DNA of 64,000 bases from Pseudomonas parafulva (GCF_002021815.1 NZ_CP019952.1:527001-591000), one strand, 5' to 3'. Shown: positions 20,820 through 32,572, numbered from the stretch's first letter. Notes: generated by a model from the sequence alone, not told the origin. Numbers and translations: made by a program.

Positions 20820-21562
20820 GTCAGTTGGAAAAGATCTACGGCGTTCACGCGGTACAGGCGCTGTTGCAGCACCATCCCAAGCGAGTCAAGCAGATCTGGC
20901 TGTCAGAGGGTCGCAGCGAGCCGCGCCTGCAAGCGCTGCTGGCCTTGGCCGCCGAGAACCGTGTGGCCGTGGGTCAAGCCGAACGCCGTGAGATGGACGC
21001 CTGGGTCGAGGGCGTGCACCAGGGTGTGGTGGCCGAGGTGAGCCCCAGCCAGGTCTGGGGCGAGCTTATGCTCGAGGAGTTGCTCGAACGCACTGAAACG
21101 CCGCCGCTGATCCTGGTGCTGGACGGGGTGACCGACCCGCACAACCTCGGTGCCTGCCTGCGCACCGCCGATGCGGCGGGGGCCACGGCTGTGATCGTGC
21201 CCAAGGACAAGTCAGCGACCCTTACGCCTGTAGTGCGCAAGGTCGCATGCGGCGCAGCCGAGGTGATCCCGCTGGTGGCCGTGACCAATCTTGCGCGTAC
21301 GCTTGAGAAGTTGCAGCAGCGGGGCCTATGGGTGGTCGGCACCGCTGGCGAAGCCGAGCAGGAAATCTACCAGCAGGACCTGACCGGCCCGCTGGTGATG
21401 ATCATGGGCGCCGAAGGCAAGGGCATGCGCCGGCTGACCCGCGAGCACTGCGATTTTCTGGTGAAGCTGCCGATGAGCGGCAGCGTCAGCAGCCTGAACG
21501 TGTCCGTGGCCACTGGCGTATGCCTGTTCGAGGCCGTGCGCCAGCGTCAGGCCAAGGGTTGA
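20816..21562 (+). CDS. rlmB: 23S rRNA (guanosine-2'-O-)-methyltransferase RlmB
   Basis: SPOUT-family enzyme that methylates the 2'-O of G2251 in the peptidyl-transferase P loop. 248 residues: N-terminal substrate-binding domain (YGVHAVQALLQ, about 8-18), then the SpoU domain with motif 1 NLGACLRTADAAGA, motif 2 GAEGKGMRRLTREHCD and motif 3 SVSSLNVSVATGVCLFE. It overlaps rnr by 4 bases. The adjacent rnr-rlmB pair is conserved in gammaproteobacteria. Confidence 0.95.
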   Translation: MSQLEKIYGVHAVQALLQHHPKRVKQIWLSEGRSEPRLQALLALAAENRVAVGQAERREMDAWVEGVHQGVVAEVSPSQVWGELMLEELLERTETPPLILVLDGVTDPHNLGACLRTADAAGATAVIVPKDKSATLTPVVRKVACGAAEVIPLVAVTNLARTLEKLQQRGLWVVGTAGEAEQEIYQQDLTGPLVMIMGAEGKGMRRLTREHCDFLVKLPMSGSVSSLNVSVATGVCLFEAVRQRQAKG

Positions 21563-21706
21563 GCCCAGGGCCGTGCCGGTCTTGTGGCCGGCGCGGCGTC
21601 AGCCTGACCTGACCACGTGAACTGATCCTATGCAGGCAGCTGCACCCGTGGAGCGACAGGCGCCGCGTCGAAGTGTTTCCGGTTGTTCAAATAATCGCCA
21701 ATTGCC

Positions 21707-21735
21707 TTGCTTGTCTGTCTGGCCTTCTCTACAAT
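21707..21735 (+). promoter_or_regulatory. Promoter of the rpsF-rpsR-rplI operon
   Basis: TTGCTT (21707-21712), a 17-base spacer and TACAAT (21730-21735). The expected start is near 21742, which gives a leader of about 115 bases before rpsF. Such leaders often carry an S6:S18-binding element; I could not define one with confidence here. Confidence 0.65.
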
Positions 21736-21857
21736 TGCGCCCCTTGCCGAGCTGGCAGGTGCGCATGTGCCTCTACTCCCTGGCAAGACACACCAGTGTC
21801 ATTCACTCCTTGTCTGACCAGATTCGCTGGCAGACTACTAACCCGTAAGGAGCATTC

Positions 21858-22283
21858 ATGCGTCATTACGAAATCATCTTCCTGGTTCACCCGGACCAGA
21901 GCGAGCAAGTCGGCGGCATGGTTGAGCGTTACACCAAGCTGATCGAAGAAGATGGTGGCAAGATCCACCGCCTGGAAGATTGGGGCCGTCGTCAACTGGC
22001 CTACGCCATCAACAATGTTCACAAGGCTCACTACGTGATGCTGAACGTTGAGTGCACTGGCAAGGCCCTGGCCGAGCTGGAAGACAACTTCCGCTACAAC
22101 GATGCCGTTATCCGTAACCTTGTCATCCGTCGCGACGAAGCCGTTACCGGTCAGTCCGAGATGCTGAAGGCTGAAGAAAACCGCAGCGAGCGCCGTGAGC
22201 GTCGTGAGCGTCCTGAGCATGCCGAGTCCGCCGAAGGCGACGACAGCAATGACAGCGACTCCAGCGATAGCGCTGACGAGTAA
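21858..22283 (+). CDS. rpsF: 30S ribosomal protein S6
   Basis: Small-subunit protein that binds with S18 to the central domain of 16S rRNA. 141 residues: begins [21 protein letters not shown] and contains [19 protein letters not shown]. The C-terminal tail (about 100-141) is highly charged, with RRERRER then Asp/Ser/Glu-rich sequence, and may receive glutamates from RimK as in E. coli. TAAGGAG precedes the ATG. First gene of the S6-S18-(membrane protein)-L9 operon. Confidence 0.98.
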   Translation: MRHYEIIFLVHPDQSEQVGGMVERYTKLIEEDGGKIHRLEDWGRRQLAYAINNVHKAHYVMLNVECTGKALAELEDNFRYNDAVIRNLVIRRDEAVTGQSEMLKAEENRSERRERRERPEHAESAEGDDSNDSDSSDSADE

Positions 22284-22311
22284 TCCACGGACCTTTAGAG
22301 GAGCCTATTAA

Positions 22312-22542
22312 ATGGCACGTTTCTTCCGTCGTCGTAAATTCTGCCGCTTCACTGCTGAAGACGTGAAAGAGATCGACTTCAAAGATCTCAACACCCTGAA
22401 AGCTTACGTATCCGAAACCGGCAAGATCGTTCCAAGCCGTATCACCGGTACCAAAGCTCGTTATCAGCGTCAGCTGGCTACCGCTATCAAGCGCGCCCGC
22501 TTCCTGGCCCTGCTGCCCTACACCGACAGCCACGGCCGCTGA
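22312..22542 (+). CDS. rpsR: 30S ribosomal protein S18
   Basis: Partner of S6 on the 30S platform. 76 residues, [25 protein letters not shown], with the conserved [28 protein letters not shown] stretch toward the C-terminus. GAGGAG lies upstream, 28 bases after rpsF. Confidence 0.98.
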   Translation: MARFFRRRKFCRFTAEDVKEIDFKDLNTLKAYVSETGKIVPSRITGTKARYQRQLATAIKRARFLALLPYTDSHGR

Positions 22543-22575
22543 GACCGGGTCGTCGACAAGCAGTAAGGGATTAGC

Positions 22576-23439
22576 ATGCGAGCGTTAGCAAGTTTCATCA
22601 TGCGCGGTCGTGTGCAGGCCACCCTCGTGGTGGTCATCAGCGCGGTATTGCCGCTGCTGTTCTGGTTGAGTGCCGCTGCCGGCAGCCTTGTGCTGCTGCG
22701 GCGCGGGTTCAAGGATGCTTCAACGGTCATCGCTGGCGGCTTGCTGGCAGGGTTGGCCGTTTGGGTCATGGGCGATCCGATTACCTTCATGGTGATCGCG
22801 GGCGCCCTGGCACTTGCCGGCCTGTTGCGGGCCGAGCATCCCTGGAGTCGGGTGTTGGTGGTCAGTGCCGTGTTCGCCGTGGCGTTCAGCCTCGTGCTCG
22901 ATCTGGCGCTGGCCCCTACCTTCGATGCGCTGGCCAAGGCGTTTGCCGAAGCCATGCCGCAAGTAGAAGGGCAGCCGGTGCTCTCCGGTGAAGTGATCCG
23001 CCCATTGCTGGTCACTTCCACAGCGGTGACAGTGCAGTTGTTCTGCGTGCTGGCCTTGGTGCTAGCGCGCTATTGGCAGGCAGCGTTGTACAACCCTGGA
23101 GGCTTCGGTCACGAGTTTCGTGCCCTGAAGCTGCCGAAACAGACCATGGTGGCCCTGGTGGCAGTGATGGTGGTGGCCCCGTTCATCGGGCCGCAGTTCA
23201 TCATCCTGGCATCGGCTTCGAGCCTGGTACTGGTGCTGGCCGGCATCGCTTTGATGCATGGGCTCGTGGCGCAGGGCCGACTGGCCGGTTTCTGGCTGGT
23301 AGGGATGTACGTGACGCTGCCGCTGATCATGCAGCTGATTTACCCGTTGCTGGTGGTCCTGGCCATTGTCGACAGCCTGATTGATTTTCGCGGTCGCAAG
23401 TCCCCCAAAGGGAATGACTCCGCGAACGGTGAAGGTTAA
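22576..23439 (+). CDS. Multi-pass membrane protein (DUF2232-like) between rpsR and rplI
   Basis: 287 residues with about eight hydrophobic segments and little polar sequence, so an integral inner-membrane protein. It resembles the DUF2232/YybS-like membrane proteins that occur beside ribosomal genes. Notable segments are [19 protein letters not shown] (about 15-35) and [21 protein letters not shown] near the end. No catalytic motif is visible and the function is unknown. Its place between rpsR and rplI, with gaps of 33 and 20 bp, means it is co-expressed with ribosomal proteins. Confidence 0.82.
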   Translation: MRALASFIMRGRVQATLVVVISAVLPLLFWLSAAAGSLVLLRRGFKDASTVIAGGLLAGLAVWVMGDPITFMVIAGALALAGLLRAEHPWSRVLVVSAVFAVAFSLVLDLALAPTFDALAKAFAEAMPQVEGQPVLSGEVIRPLLVTSTAVTVQLFCVLALVLARYWQAALYNPGGFGHEFRALKLPKQTMVALVAVMVVAPFIGPQFIILASASSLVLVLAGIALMHGLVAQGRLAGFWLVGMYVTLPLIMQLIYPLLVVLAIVDSLIDFRGRKSPKGNDSANGEG

Positions 23440-23459
23440 AAGTTAAGAGGTTTTACCAA

Positions 23460-23906
23460 ATGGAACTGATCCTGCTGGAAAAAGTCGCCAACCTGGGCAA
23501 CCTGGGCGATAAAGTAAAAGTTAAGGCTGGTTACGGCCGTAACTTCCTGCTGCCATTCGGCAAGGCTACCGTTGCCAACGCCGCCAACCTGGCTGCGTTC
23601 GAAGAGCGTCGCGCCGAGTTGGAAAAAGCAGCTGCAGACCGTAAATCGTCGGCTGAAAGCCGCGCTGCCCAACTGGCCGAGCTGGAAGTGACCATCACTG
23701 CCACCGCTGGCGACGAAGGCAAGCTGTTCGGTTCGATCGGCACCCACGACATCGCTGACGCCCTGACCGCCTCCGGCGTTGAAGTGGCCAAAGCTGAAGT
23801 TCGTCTGCCGAACGGCACCATCCGTCAGGTTGGCGAATACGACGTAGCCGTGCACCTGCACAGCGACGTTGAAGCCACCGTACGCGTGGTCGTCGTAGCT
23901 GCCTAA
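23460..23906 (+). CDS. rplI: 50S ribosomal protein L9
   Basis: Large-subunit protein at the base of the L1 stalk. 148 residues: N-terminal RNA-binding domain [36 protein letters not shown], a long connecting helix (about 40-75) and a C-terminal domain ending [17 protein letters not shown]. It is the last gene of its operon; a strong terminator follows at 23952-23995. Confidence 0.98.
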   Translation: MELILLEKVANLGNLGDKVKVKAGYGRNFLLPFGKATVANAANLAAFEERRAELEKAAADRKSSAESRAAQLAELEVTITATAGDEGKLFGSIGTHDIADALTASGVEVAKAEVRLPNGTIRQVGEYDVAVHLHSDVEATVRVVVVAA

Positions 23907-23951
23907 GCTGCGCTGACTGGCTGGCCCCTCAGGTGTCAGCCGGTTAACATC

Positions 23952-23995
23952 GGGCACGGTCCTGTCTTCGACAGGCCGTGCCCTTTGTCTTTTTC
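23952..23995 (+). terminator. Rho-independent terminator after rplI
   Basis: GGGCACGG-T-CCTGTC and GACAGG-CCGTGCCC form a 14-bp stem with one bulge and a 3-base loop, followed by TTTGTCTTTTT. Confidence 0.9.
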
Positions 23996-24019
23996 ATCCT
24001 CCAGAATTCTTTCGTGGCC

Positions 24020-25417
24020 ATGAACGAGATCACTACCTCCGAACAGCTCGACCTGCAAACCGCAGCCCTGAAAGTGCCGCCGCATTCCATCGAGGCCGAA
24101 CAGGCCGTGCTCGGTGGTCTGATGCTGGACAACAACGCCTGGGAGCGGGTGCTGGATCAGGTGTCGGACGGTGACTTCTACCGGCATGACCACCGGCTGA
24201 TCTTCCGTGCCGTGCACAAGTTGGCCGACGCCAACCAGCCGTTCGATGTGGTGACGCTGCACGAGCAGCTCGACAAGGAAGGCTTATCGACGCAGGTCGG
24301 TGGCCTGGCGTACCTGGCCGAACTGGCCAAGAACACGCCTTCGGTGGCCAACATCAAGGCCTACGCCGCGATCATTCGCGAGCGGGCCACGCTGCGGCAA
24401 CTGATCAGCATCAGTACCGACATCGCAGACAATGCGTTCAATCCGCAAGGCCGTGATGCGGCGGAAATCCTCGACGACGCCGAGCGGCAGATCTTCCAGA
24501 TCGCCGAGGCGCGACCCAAGACCGGCGGCCCGGTAGGGGTCAACGACCTGTTGACCATGGCCATCGACCGCATCGATACCTTGTTCAACTCCGACAGCGA
24601 CATCACCGGTATTTCCACCGGTTATACCGACCTGGACGAGAAAACCAGCGGCCTTCAGCCGGCCGACCTGATCATCGTGGCGGGCCGGCCTTCGATGGGT
24701 AAAACCACGTTCGCCATGAACCTGGTGGAAAACGCCGTGCTGCGGACCGACAAGGCCGTGCTGGTGTTTTCGCTGGAAATGCCAGGGGAATCGCTGGTCA
24801 TGCGTATGCTGTCCTCACTGGGTCGTATCGACCAGACCAAGGTCCGCTCCGGTCAATTGAGCGACGACGACTGGCCACGCCTCACCTCGGCGGTAAACCT
24901 GCTCAACGACCGCAAGCTGTTCATCGATGACACCGCTGGCATCAGCCCATCAGAGATGCGCGCGCGCACCCGGCGCCTGGCACGCGAGCACGGCGAGATC
25001 GCCATGATCATGGTCGACTACCTGCAGTTGATGCAGATTCCCGGATCTTCCGGTGACAACCGCACGAACGAGATTTCCGAAATCTCTCGCTCGCTCAAAG
25101 CCCTGGCCAAGGAATTCAATTGCCCGGTCATTGCCCTTTCGCAGCTCAACCGTTCGTTGGAGCAACGTCCGAACAAGCGTCCGGTGAACTCCGACCTGCG
25201 TGAATCGGGTGCAATCGAGCAGGACGCCGACGTCATCATGTTCGTGTACCGCGACGAGGTGTACCATCCGGAGACCGAGCACAAGGGCGTGGCGGAAATA
25301 ATCATCGGTAAACAGCGTAACGGGCCTATCGGCTTTGTGCGCCTGGCGTTTATCGGCAAGTACACCCGCTTCGAGAACCTCGCGCCGGGCATGTACAACT
25401 TCGACGACGACGAATAG
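24020..25417 (+). CDS. dnaB: Replicative DNA helicase DnaB
   Basis: Hexameric 5'-3' helicase of the replication fork. 465 residues. The N-terminal domain has PPHSIEAEQAVLGGLMLDNNAW. The RecA-like C-terminal domain has Walker A GRPSMGKTTFAMN (about 230), Walker B IMVDYLQLM, and SLKALAKEFNCPVIALSQLNRSLEQR in part. ATG 24020 was chosen for the usual N-terminus (MNEITTSEQLDLQTAALKVPP). No intein is present. Confidence 0.97.
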   Translation: MNEITTSEQLDLQTAALKVPPHSIEAEQAVLGGLMLDNNAWERVLDQVSDGDFYRHDHRLIFRAVHKLADANQPFDVVTLHEQLDKEGLSTQVGGLAYLAELAKNTPSVANIKAYAAIIRERATLRQLISISTDIADNAFNPQGRDAAEILDDAERQIFQIAEARPKTGGPVGVNDLLTMAIDRIDTLFNSDSDITGISTGYTDLDEKTSGLQPADLIIVAGRPSMGKTTFAMNLVENAVLRTDKAVLVFSLEMPGESLVMRMLSSLGRIDQTKVRSGQLSDDDWPRLTSAVNLLNDRKLFIDDTAGISPSEMRARTRRLAREHGEIAMIMVDYLQLMQIPGSSGDNRTNEISEISRSLKALAKEFNCPVIALSQLNRSLEQRPNKRPVNSDLRESGAIEQDADVIMFVYRDEVYHPETEHKGVAEIIIGKQRNGPIGFVRLAFIGKYTRFENLAPGMYNFDDDE

Positions 25418-25600
25418 CACCTGTTTCTGCTTCACCAGACGTACCTCATCACCTGCACCGTGGGGCGAACGTGCCCCGGGAGGTGTCACGCCCCAATCAT
25501 CGCACGCCTGTCAATTCCCACGAATCCAGTCGGATTTGGTTAAAATTTGTGCTATTCTCCGCGCCCGCGATTTCCCTGCACACCAGAGCCGGTCACTGAT

Positions 25601-27901
<2,301 letters not shown>

Positions 27902-27966
27902 ACCCCGGGCCGCCTGGCGGCCCCTTCCTCAGCAACAAAGGGTTACTCGATCACTGCACAACGGCA

Positions 27967-28056
27967 TCACTCGGGGCGCGAGAACTCGCAGATCGCGCCT
28001 GTGGCAGCGTGGGCATAGGCAGCGAGCAGGCTGTTCAAGAAACTGGACATGGGCAT
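27967..28056 (-). CDS. Candidate 29-residue small protein
   Basis: ATG at 28056 (or 28050) to TGA at 27967-27969, preceded by GGAG nine bases upstream. The peptide begins MPMSSFLNSLLAAYAHAATG and ends AICEFSRPE: a short amphipathic/hydrophobic stretch, one Cys and a charged end. On the minus strand it follows a 7-bp hairpin (28100-28118) and the palindrome TTGTATACAA (28126-28135). No function can be assigned. The ribosome site and upstream elements argue that it is real. Confidence 0.5.
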   Translation of the reverse strand: MPMSSFLNSLLAAYAHAATGAICEFSRPE

Positions 28057-28125
28057 TTGGTACTGCTCCTAAATGAGAGGTTGTCCCATCGTCTATTAAA
28101 AGGGCATGATGTGCCCTTAGATTGG

Positions 28126-28135
28126 TTGTATACAA
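28126..28135. promoter_or_regulatory. TTGTATACAA palindrome, possible GntR-type operator
   Basis: TTGTATACAA, within the near-palindrome GGTTGTATACAATCC (28124-28138), matches the T.GT..AC.A pattern of FadR-subfamily GntR operators. It lies 70 bp upstream of the candidate small ORF (minus strand) and about 115 bp upstream of azu (plus strand). Confidence 0.4.
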
Positions 28136-28174
28136 TCCATTGAACAATTCAACTGACTGCCCATTGACATCCCC

Positions 28175-28188
28175 TTGACGCACGTCAC
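28175..28188 (+). promoter_or_regulatory. ANR/FNR-like box upstream of azu
   Basis: TTGAC-GCAC-GTCAC fits the TTGAT-N4-ATCAA type dyad with G/C variants. It lies 63 bp before the azurin start, where ANR activation of azurin is known in P. aeruginosa. Confidence 0.55.
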
Positions 28189-28250
28189 CCAGGGGCTGGA
28201 CGGTTTCAGGCAGTCTCGCTGTTGATAAAACCCTGCCAAGGAGATTCACG

Positions 28251-28700
28251 ATGTTTGCGAAAGCTGTAGCGGTATCCCTGCTGACCCTCGCCAGCGCCTC
28301 TGTCTTCGCAGCCGAGTGTTCGGTAACTGTCGATTCGACTGACCAGATGTCCTTCAACACCAAGGAAATCACGGTCGACAAGAGCTGCAAAGAATTCACC
28401 GTCAAACTGACTCACTCCGGCAACCTGCCGAAGAACGTCATGGGCCATAACCTGGTCATCAGCAAGACGGCCGACATGCAGGGCATCGCCACCGAAGGCA
28501 TGAGTCAGGGTCTGGAAAAGGACTACATCAAGGCCGACAACGCCGCCATCATCGCCCACACCAAGATGATCGGCGCGCCAGAGAAGGAAACTGAAGTGAC
28601 GTTCGACACCGCCAAGCTCGAAGCCGGCGGTGACTACAGCTTCTTCTGCACCTTCCCAGGTCACATCGCGATGATGAAAGGCAAAGTTGTGGTCAAGTGA
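28251..28700 (+). CDS. azu: Azurin (type 1 blue copper protein)
   Basis: Periplasmic electron carrier. 149 residues: signal peptide about 1-20 ([20 protein letters not shown]) then mature [20 protein letters not shown]. The copper ligands are visible: His in [10 protein letters not shown], and Cys, His and Met in [19 protein letters not shown]; the two Cys near the N-terminus form the usual disulfide. AAGGAG lies upstream. It is monocistronic and ends at a bidirectional hairpin shared with convergent nadE. Confidence 0.97.
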   Translation: MFAKAVAVSLLTLASASVFAAECSVTVDSTDQMSFNTKEITVDKSCKEFTVKLTHSGNLPKNVMGHNLVISKTADMQGIATEGMSQGLEKDYIKADNAAIIAHTKMIGAPEKETEVTFDTAKLEAGGDYSFFCTFPGHIAMMKGKVVVK

Positions 28701-28722
28701 TGTCACCACGCGGTAGAACACG

Positions 28723-28749
28723 AATTGGGGCCGCAACGCGGCCCCAATT
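28723..28749. terminator. Hairpin between convergent azu and nadE
   Basis: AATTGGGGCCGC (28723-28734) and GCGGCCCCAATT (28738-28749) form a perfect 12-bp stem with a 3-base loop. The T-run is minimal, but the position between two convergent stops fits a shared terminator. Confidence 0.7.
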
Positions 28750-28755
28750 GCGTAT

Positions 28756-29583
28756 TCAAGGGGCGAACGGCAGTTCGCGCTTGTGCTGGGTCTTGCGGTA
28801 GTTGGCAACGATGACATCGAACGCAGCTTGATCGATTTCCTGGCCATGCAGGAATGCGTCGATTTGCTGGTAGGTAACCCCGTGGGCCGCTTCGTCTGGC
28901 TTGCCCGGGTCGAGGTCTTCGAGGTCGGCGGTAGGCACTTTCTCCACCAGTGACTCCGGCGCCCCGAAATGGCGCGCGATGGCGCGTACCTGATGCTTGA
29001 CCAGGCCACTGAGCGGCGCCAGGTCGCAGGCGCCGTCGCCGAACTTGGTATAAAAGCCCATGACCGCCTCGGCTGCGTGGTCGGTCCCGATCACCAGGCC
29101 TGCGCGCGCGCCTGCGATGGTGTACTGGGCAACCATGCGCATCCTGGCCTTGATGTTACCCACCACGAAATCCACGAGCGTAGGCGAGCCGTTTTTCAAC
29201 GCCTGCGTTTCGCCTGCCAGTGCCTTGACGGCCGGGGCAATGTCGATGGTATGCGTCTCGTCCGGCTTGATGACGTCCAGGCACGCCTGTGCATCATGCT
29301 CATCGTGCTGGACATGATAGGGCAGGCGCACGGCGATGAAGGTATAGCCCTTGTCACCGGTTTCATCACGCAACTCATTGATGGCGCGCTGGGCGAGCAG
29401 GGCTGCGGTCAGCGAATCGACGCCGCCGCTGATGCCCAGTACCAAGGTCTTGAGCCTTGCATTGGCCAGGCAGTCCTTGATGAACGCTACCCGCCGGGTC
29501 ACTTCGGCCTCGAGGGCGGCAGCGTCGGCGAACGGCGGTTGTACCTTGAGTGCCTGGGCAATCTCTTGCTGAACCGCTTGCAT
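28756..29583 (-). CDS. nadE: NH3-dependent NAD+ synthetase NadE
   Basis: Amidates nicotinate adenine dinucleotide to NAD with ammonia. 275 residues from ATG 29583 ([20 protein letters not shown]); the open frame upstream lies in pncB. The PP-loop is [17 protein letters not shown] (about 45-61). There is no glutaminase domain, so this is the short, ammonia-using form. It begins four bases after the pncB stop, so the two salvage genes form an operon. Confidence 0.95.
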   Translation of the reverse strand: MQAVQQEIAQALKVQPPFADAAALEAEVTRRVAFIKDCLANARLKTLVLGISGGVDSLTAALLAQRAINELRDETGDKGYTFIAVRLPYHVQHDEHDAQACLDVIKPDETHTIDIAPAVKALAGETQALKNGSPTLVDFVVGNIKARMRMVAQYTIAGARAGLVIGTDHAAEAVMGFYTKFGDGACDLAPLSGLVKHQVRAIARHFGAPESLVEKVPTADLEDLDPGKPDEAAHGVTYQQIDAFLHGQEIDQAAFDVIVANYRKTQHKRELPFAP

Positions 29584-29587
29584 GGGG

Positions 29588-30793
29588 TTACTCCTTGCTG
29601 GGGACTTTGAAAACGTGACGTAGGTAGGTGACGAAGTTCTCGTCACGACACTGGGTCTTGGCCGCTTCGTCTGAAATCTTGGCCACCGGTGCGCCGTTGC
29701 AATCGGTCATCTTAAGCACGATGCTCATCGGCGTTACGCCCGGAATGTCGCAGGTCAGGTTGGTGCCGATACCGAAGCTTACGTTGATGCGACCGCGCAG
29801 GGCACGGAAGATTTCCAGCGCCCGGGGCAGGTTCAGCCCATCAGAGAACACCAGCGTCTTGGTCATCGGATCGATGCCCAGGTGCTGGTAGTGAGCAATG
29901 GCTTTCTCGGCCCAGAGCACAGGGTCACCGGAGTCGTGGCGCAGCCCATCGAAGAGCTTGGCGAAGTACAGGTCGAAATCGCCCAGGAAGGCGTCCATGG
30001 TCACGCAGTCGGTCAAGGCGATGCCCAGCAACCCCCGGTACTCACGCACCCAGCAATCGAGTGCGGCGATCTGGCTGTCGATCAACCGCGGGCCCAACTG
30101 TTGATGGGCCATGATCCATTCATGAGCCATGGTGCCCAGCGGCTTGATGTCGAGTTTCCAGGCCAGGTCCACATTGCTGGTGCCGACGAAGCGGGCCGGG
30201 AAGTCATCGCGCAACACGCGCACCACGTCTTCCTGCACACGGCTGGAGAAACGCCGGCGGGTACCAAAGTCAGCGACCTGCATTTCGGCCAGTTCATCGG
30301 TGCTGGCGTTGGCGCGCAGCCAATCGAATTTACGGTAAAGCTGATCACGGGCATCGGCCAGGCGCATGTGCGGGTGCAGCGAACGGTTGCGCACCTCGCT
30401 GACGATCGCCAGCAGCGGCACCTCGAACAGGATCACATGTAGCCAGGGCCCTTTGAGGCGCAGCACCAGCTGACCGCCGTCGATACCCAGGTGCACGTAA
30501 CGCAGGTTGAAGCGGAACAACCTCAGAAAGCGCAGGAAATCAGGCTTGAGAAAGCTGATGCGCTCCAGGAAGGCAAGTTGGCCGTTATCCAGCGTCAGTT
30601 CGGCAAGCTGCTCGAGTTGCTGGCGAATGTCGTGCAGGTAGGGGCGCAGGTCCTCGCCATTGCGGCAGCGAAATTCCCATTCGACATCGGCGTCAGGGTA
30701 GTTGTGGAGCACGCCCTGCATCATGGTGAGCTTGTAGAAATCGGTGTCGAGCAGGTTATGCACGATGCGCTCGGCGAATGCGCTCTCGCTCAT
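29588..30793 (-). CDS. pncB: Nicotinate phosphoribosyltransferase PncB
   Basis: Converts nicotinate and PRPP to nicotinate mononucleotide, ATP-stimulated, in NAD salvage. 401 residues from ATG 30793, with GGAG eight bases upstream (the in-frame TTG just before is less likely). Family motifs: [20 protein letters not shown] near the N-terminus, [15 protein letters not shown], and [13 protein letters not shown] followed by [10 protein letters not shown]. Upstream of nadE; together they complete the nicotinate-to-NAD route with NadD elsewhere. Confidence 0.95.
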   Translation of the reverse strand: MSESAFAERIVHNLLDTDFYKLTMMQGVLHNYPDADVEWEFRCRNGEDLRPYLHDIRQQLEQLAELTLDNGQLAFLERISFLKPDFLRFLRLFRFNLRYVHLGIDGGQLVLRLKGPWLHVILFEVPLLAIVSEVRNRSLHPHMRLADARDQLYRKFDWLRANASTDELAEMQVADFGTRRRFSSRVQEDVVRVLRDDFPARFVGTSNVDLAWKLDIKPLGTMAHEWIMAHQQLGPRLIDSQIAALDCWVREYRGLLGIALTDCVTMDAFLGDFDLYFAKLFDGLRHDSGDPVLWAEKAIAHYQHLGIDPMTKTLVFSDGLNLPRALEIFRALRGRINVSFGIGTNLTCDIPGVTPMSIVLKMTDCNGAPVAKISDEAAKTQCRDENFVTYLRHVFKVPSKE

Positions 30794-30796
30794 CAA

Positions 30797-31203
30797 GGTG
30801 GCTCCAGAAACGGCAATAGGCGGTCATTGTGCCAGTCTTTGCCAAGCCGATGTGATTGCGACGCCGATGAAGAGGTAAGGCAGCGTGAAACCCTTCAGAA
30901 GAATCTGACTACGGTGTCGTACCTGCCAAACCAGGCGGCGTTACATCACGTGCCGAGTGTAGTTAAGGTGCGGGCTGTAGCAGTCATGCACCAGCTGTGT
31001 GCAGTTCGGTGACGTTAATTGTTACAGGTCGGTTGCCCATCGGCCCGTGCACCAGTTGCAACGCCCTGCCGTTACGGTTGCCCTGCGCCGCGATAATCGG
31101 TGTCACCTGAGGTGGAATAGACGGTTGCACGCTCAATAAAGAAACGGCCAACGCCGGCCCGCCACCCTACGCACGATGGTGTTTGGAGATGATGCGAATC
31201 TAA
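30797..31203. other. Non-coding gap upstream of braC
   Basis: About 400 bp between the divergent pncB and braC genes without a credible gene. It has room for activator sites upstream of the sigma-54 type promoter at 31204-31219. Apart from that promoter I see no clear repeat or hairpin. Confidence 0.5.
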
Positions 31204-31219
31204 TGGCACGGCCCTTGCT
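31204..31219 (+). promoter_or_regulatory. Sigma-54 (RpoN) promoter of braC
   Basis: TGGCAC-GGCCC-TTGCT matches the -24/-12 consensus TGGCAC-N5-TTGCW exactly. Expected start near 31230, giving a leader of about 49 bases to braC. An enhancer-binding activator site in the 400-bp gap is expected but was not identified. Confidence 0.75.
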
Positions 31220-31278
31220 CAGAGCACAGGGCTGAGTCGTTGTAGTGCCAATCAAAAAAACTCTAGGAGCACCACCTC

Positions 31279-32415
31279 ATGTCGCAGACGTTTTACAGGA
31301 AAGGTTTCCTCGCCCTGGCCGTTGCCACGGCCATGGGTGTTTCTTCGTATGTACAGGCCGACGTCAAGATCGGTGTTGCAGGCCCGATGACCGGTGCCAA
31401 CGCAGCGTTTGGCGAGCAATACATGAAAGGTGCGCAGGCAGCGGCCGACAAGATCAACGCAGCCGGAGGAGTCAATGGCGAGAAGATCGTGCTGGTCAAA
31501 GGCGACGACGCGTGCGAACCCAAGCAGGCCGTGTCTGTAGCGAACCGGCTGGTGGATCAGGACAAGGTCATTGGCGTGGTAGGGCATTTCTGCTCCTCCA
31601 ATACCATCCCGGCATCCGAGGTGTACGACGAAGCAGGCGTCATTGCCATCACGCCCGGCTCGACCAACCCGCAGGTCACCGAGCGCGGGCTGTCGGCCAT
31701 GTTCCGCATGTGTGGGCGTGACGACCAGCAGGGCGTCGTCGCCGGCAACTATATCGTCGATGTACTCAAGGGCCAGAAAGTAGCGGTGTTGCACGACAAG
31801 GACACCTACGGCCAGGGGCTGGCCGACGCGACCAAGGCACAGCTGGAAAAACGCGGCGTCAAGCCTGTGCTGTACGAGGGCCTGACCCGCGGCGAGAAAG
31901 ACTTCAGCGCCATTGTGACCAAGATCCGCTCCACCGGCGCCGACGTGGTCTATTTCGGTGGCCTGCACCCTGAGGCCGGCCCCCTGGTACGCCAGCTGCG
32001 CGAGCAAGGGCTCAAGGACGTGAGGTTCATGTCCGATGACGGCATCGTCACCGACGAACTGGTGTCCACGGCAGGCGGGGCGCAGTACGTCGATGGCGTC
32101 TACATGACCTTCGGCGCCGACCCGCGTCAACTGCCCGACAGCAAGGCGGTGGTCGAGGAATTCCGTAAAGGCGGCACCGAGCCTGAAGGCTACACCCTCT
32201 ACGCCTACGCCTCTTTGCAGGCACTGGCTGCCGCGTTCAACGGCGCCAAGTCCAACAAGGGCGAAGAAGCGGCCAAGTGGTTGAAGGCCAATCCTGTGCA
32301 GACGGTGATGGGCGAGAAGAAGTGGGACAGCAAGGGTGACCTGACGGTGTCGGACTATGTGGTCTACCAGTGGGACAAGGACGGCAAGTACCACCAGCTG
32401 GAAAAACAACAATAA
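31279..32415 (+). CDS. braC: Branched-chain amino acid ABC transporter substrate-binding protein BraC
   Basis: Periplasmic Leu/Ile/Val/Ala/Thr-binding protein of the high-affinity LIV-I system. 378 residues: signal peptide about 1-27 (MSQTFYRKGFLALAVATAMG, cleavage after VQA), then DVKIGVAGPMTGANAAFGEQ, typical of the type 1 fold. A conserved Cys pair (DDACEPKQA, GHFCSSNT) forms the usual disulfide. CTAGGAGCACC precedes the ATG. First gene of braCDEFG, probably RpoN-dependent. Confidence 0.95.
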   Translation: MSQTFYRKGFLALAVATAMGVSSYVQADVKIGVAGPMTGANAAFGEQYMKGAQAAADKINAAGGVNGEKIVLVKGDDACEPKQAVSVANRLVDQDKVIGVVGHFCSSNTIPASEVYDEAGVIAITPGSTNPQVTERGLSAMFRMCGRDDQQGVVAGNYIVDVLKGQKVAVLHDKDTYGQGLADATKAQLEKRGVKPVLYEGLTRGEKDFSAIVTKIRSTGADVVYFGGLHPEAGPLVRQLREQGLKDVRFMSDDGIVTDELVSTAGGAQYVDGVYMTFGADPRQLPDSKAVVEEFRKGGTEPEGYTLYAYASLQALAAAFNGAKSNKGEEAAKWLKANPVQTVMGEKKWDSKGDLTVSDYVVYQWDKDGKYHQLEKQQ

Positions 32416-32572
32416 CAACGGCTCCAGGGCCCTGGGGCGCGAGCCCTAGTGCCCGGCCCTGCGGTACCCGTCTTTATCCGAAGATCAGCACAGTGCTGCA
32501 GCGCCATGGCTGCCTGGTACCGAGCCCTGCGTGGGCAGCACCGGTGCGATCTCGATCAGGTGAGATTGCGTT

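Noticed and set aside
21742..21857. S6:S18-binding RNA element in the rpsF leader
   Set aside because: The leader is long enough, but I could not identify the required stem with a CCG bulge; a covariance search would decide.
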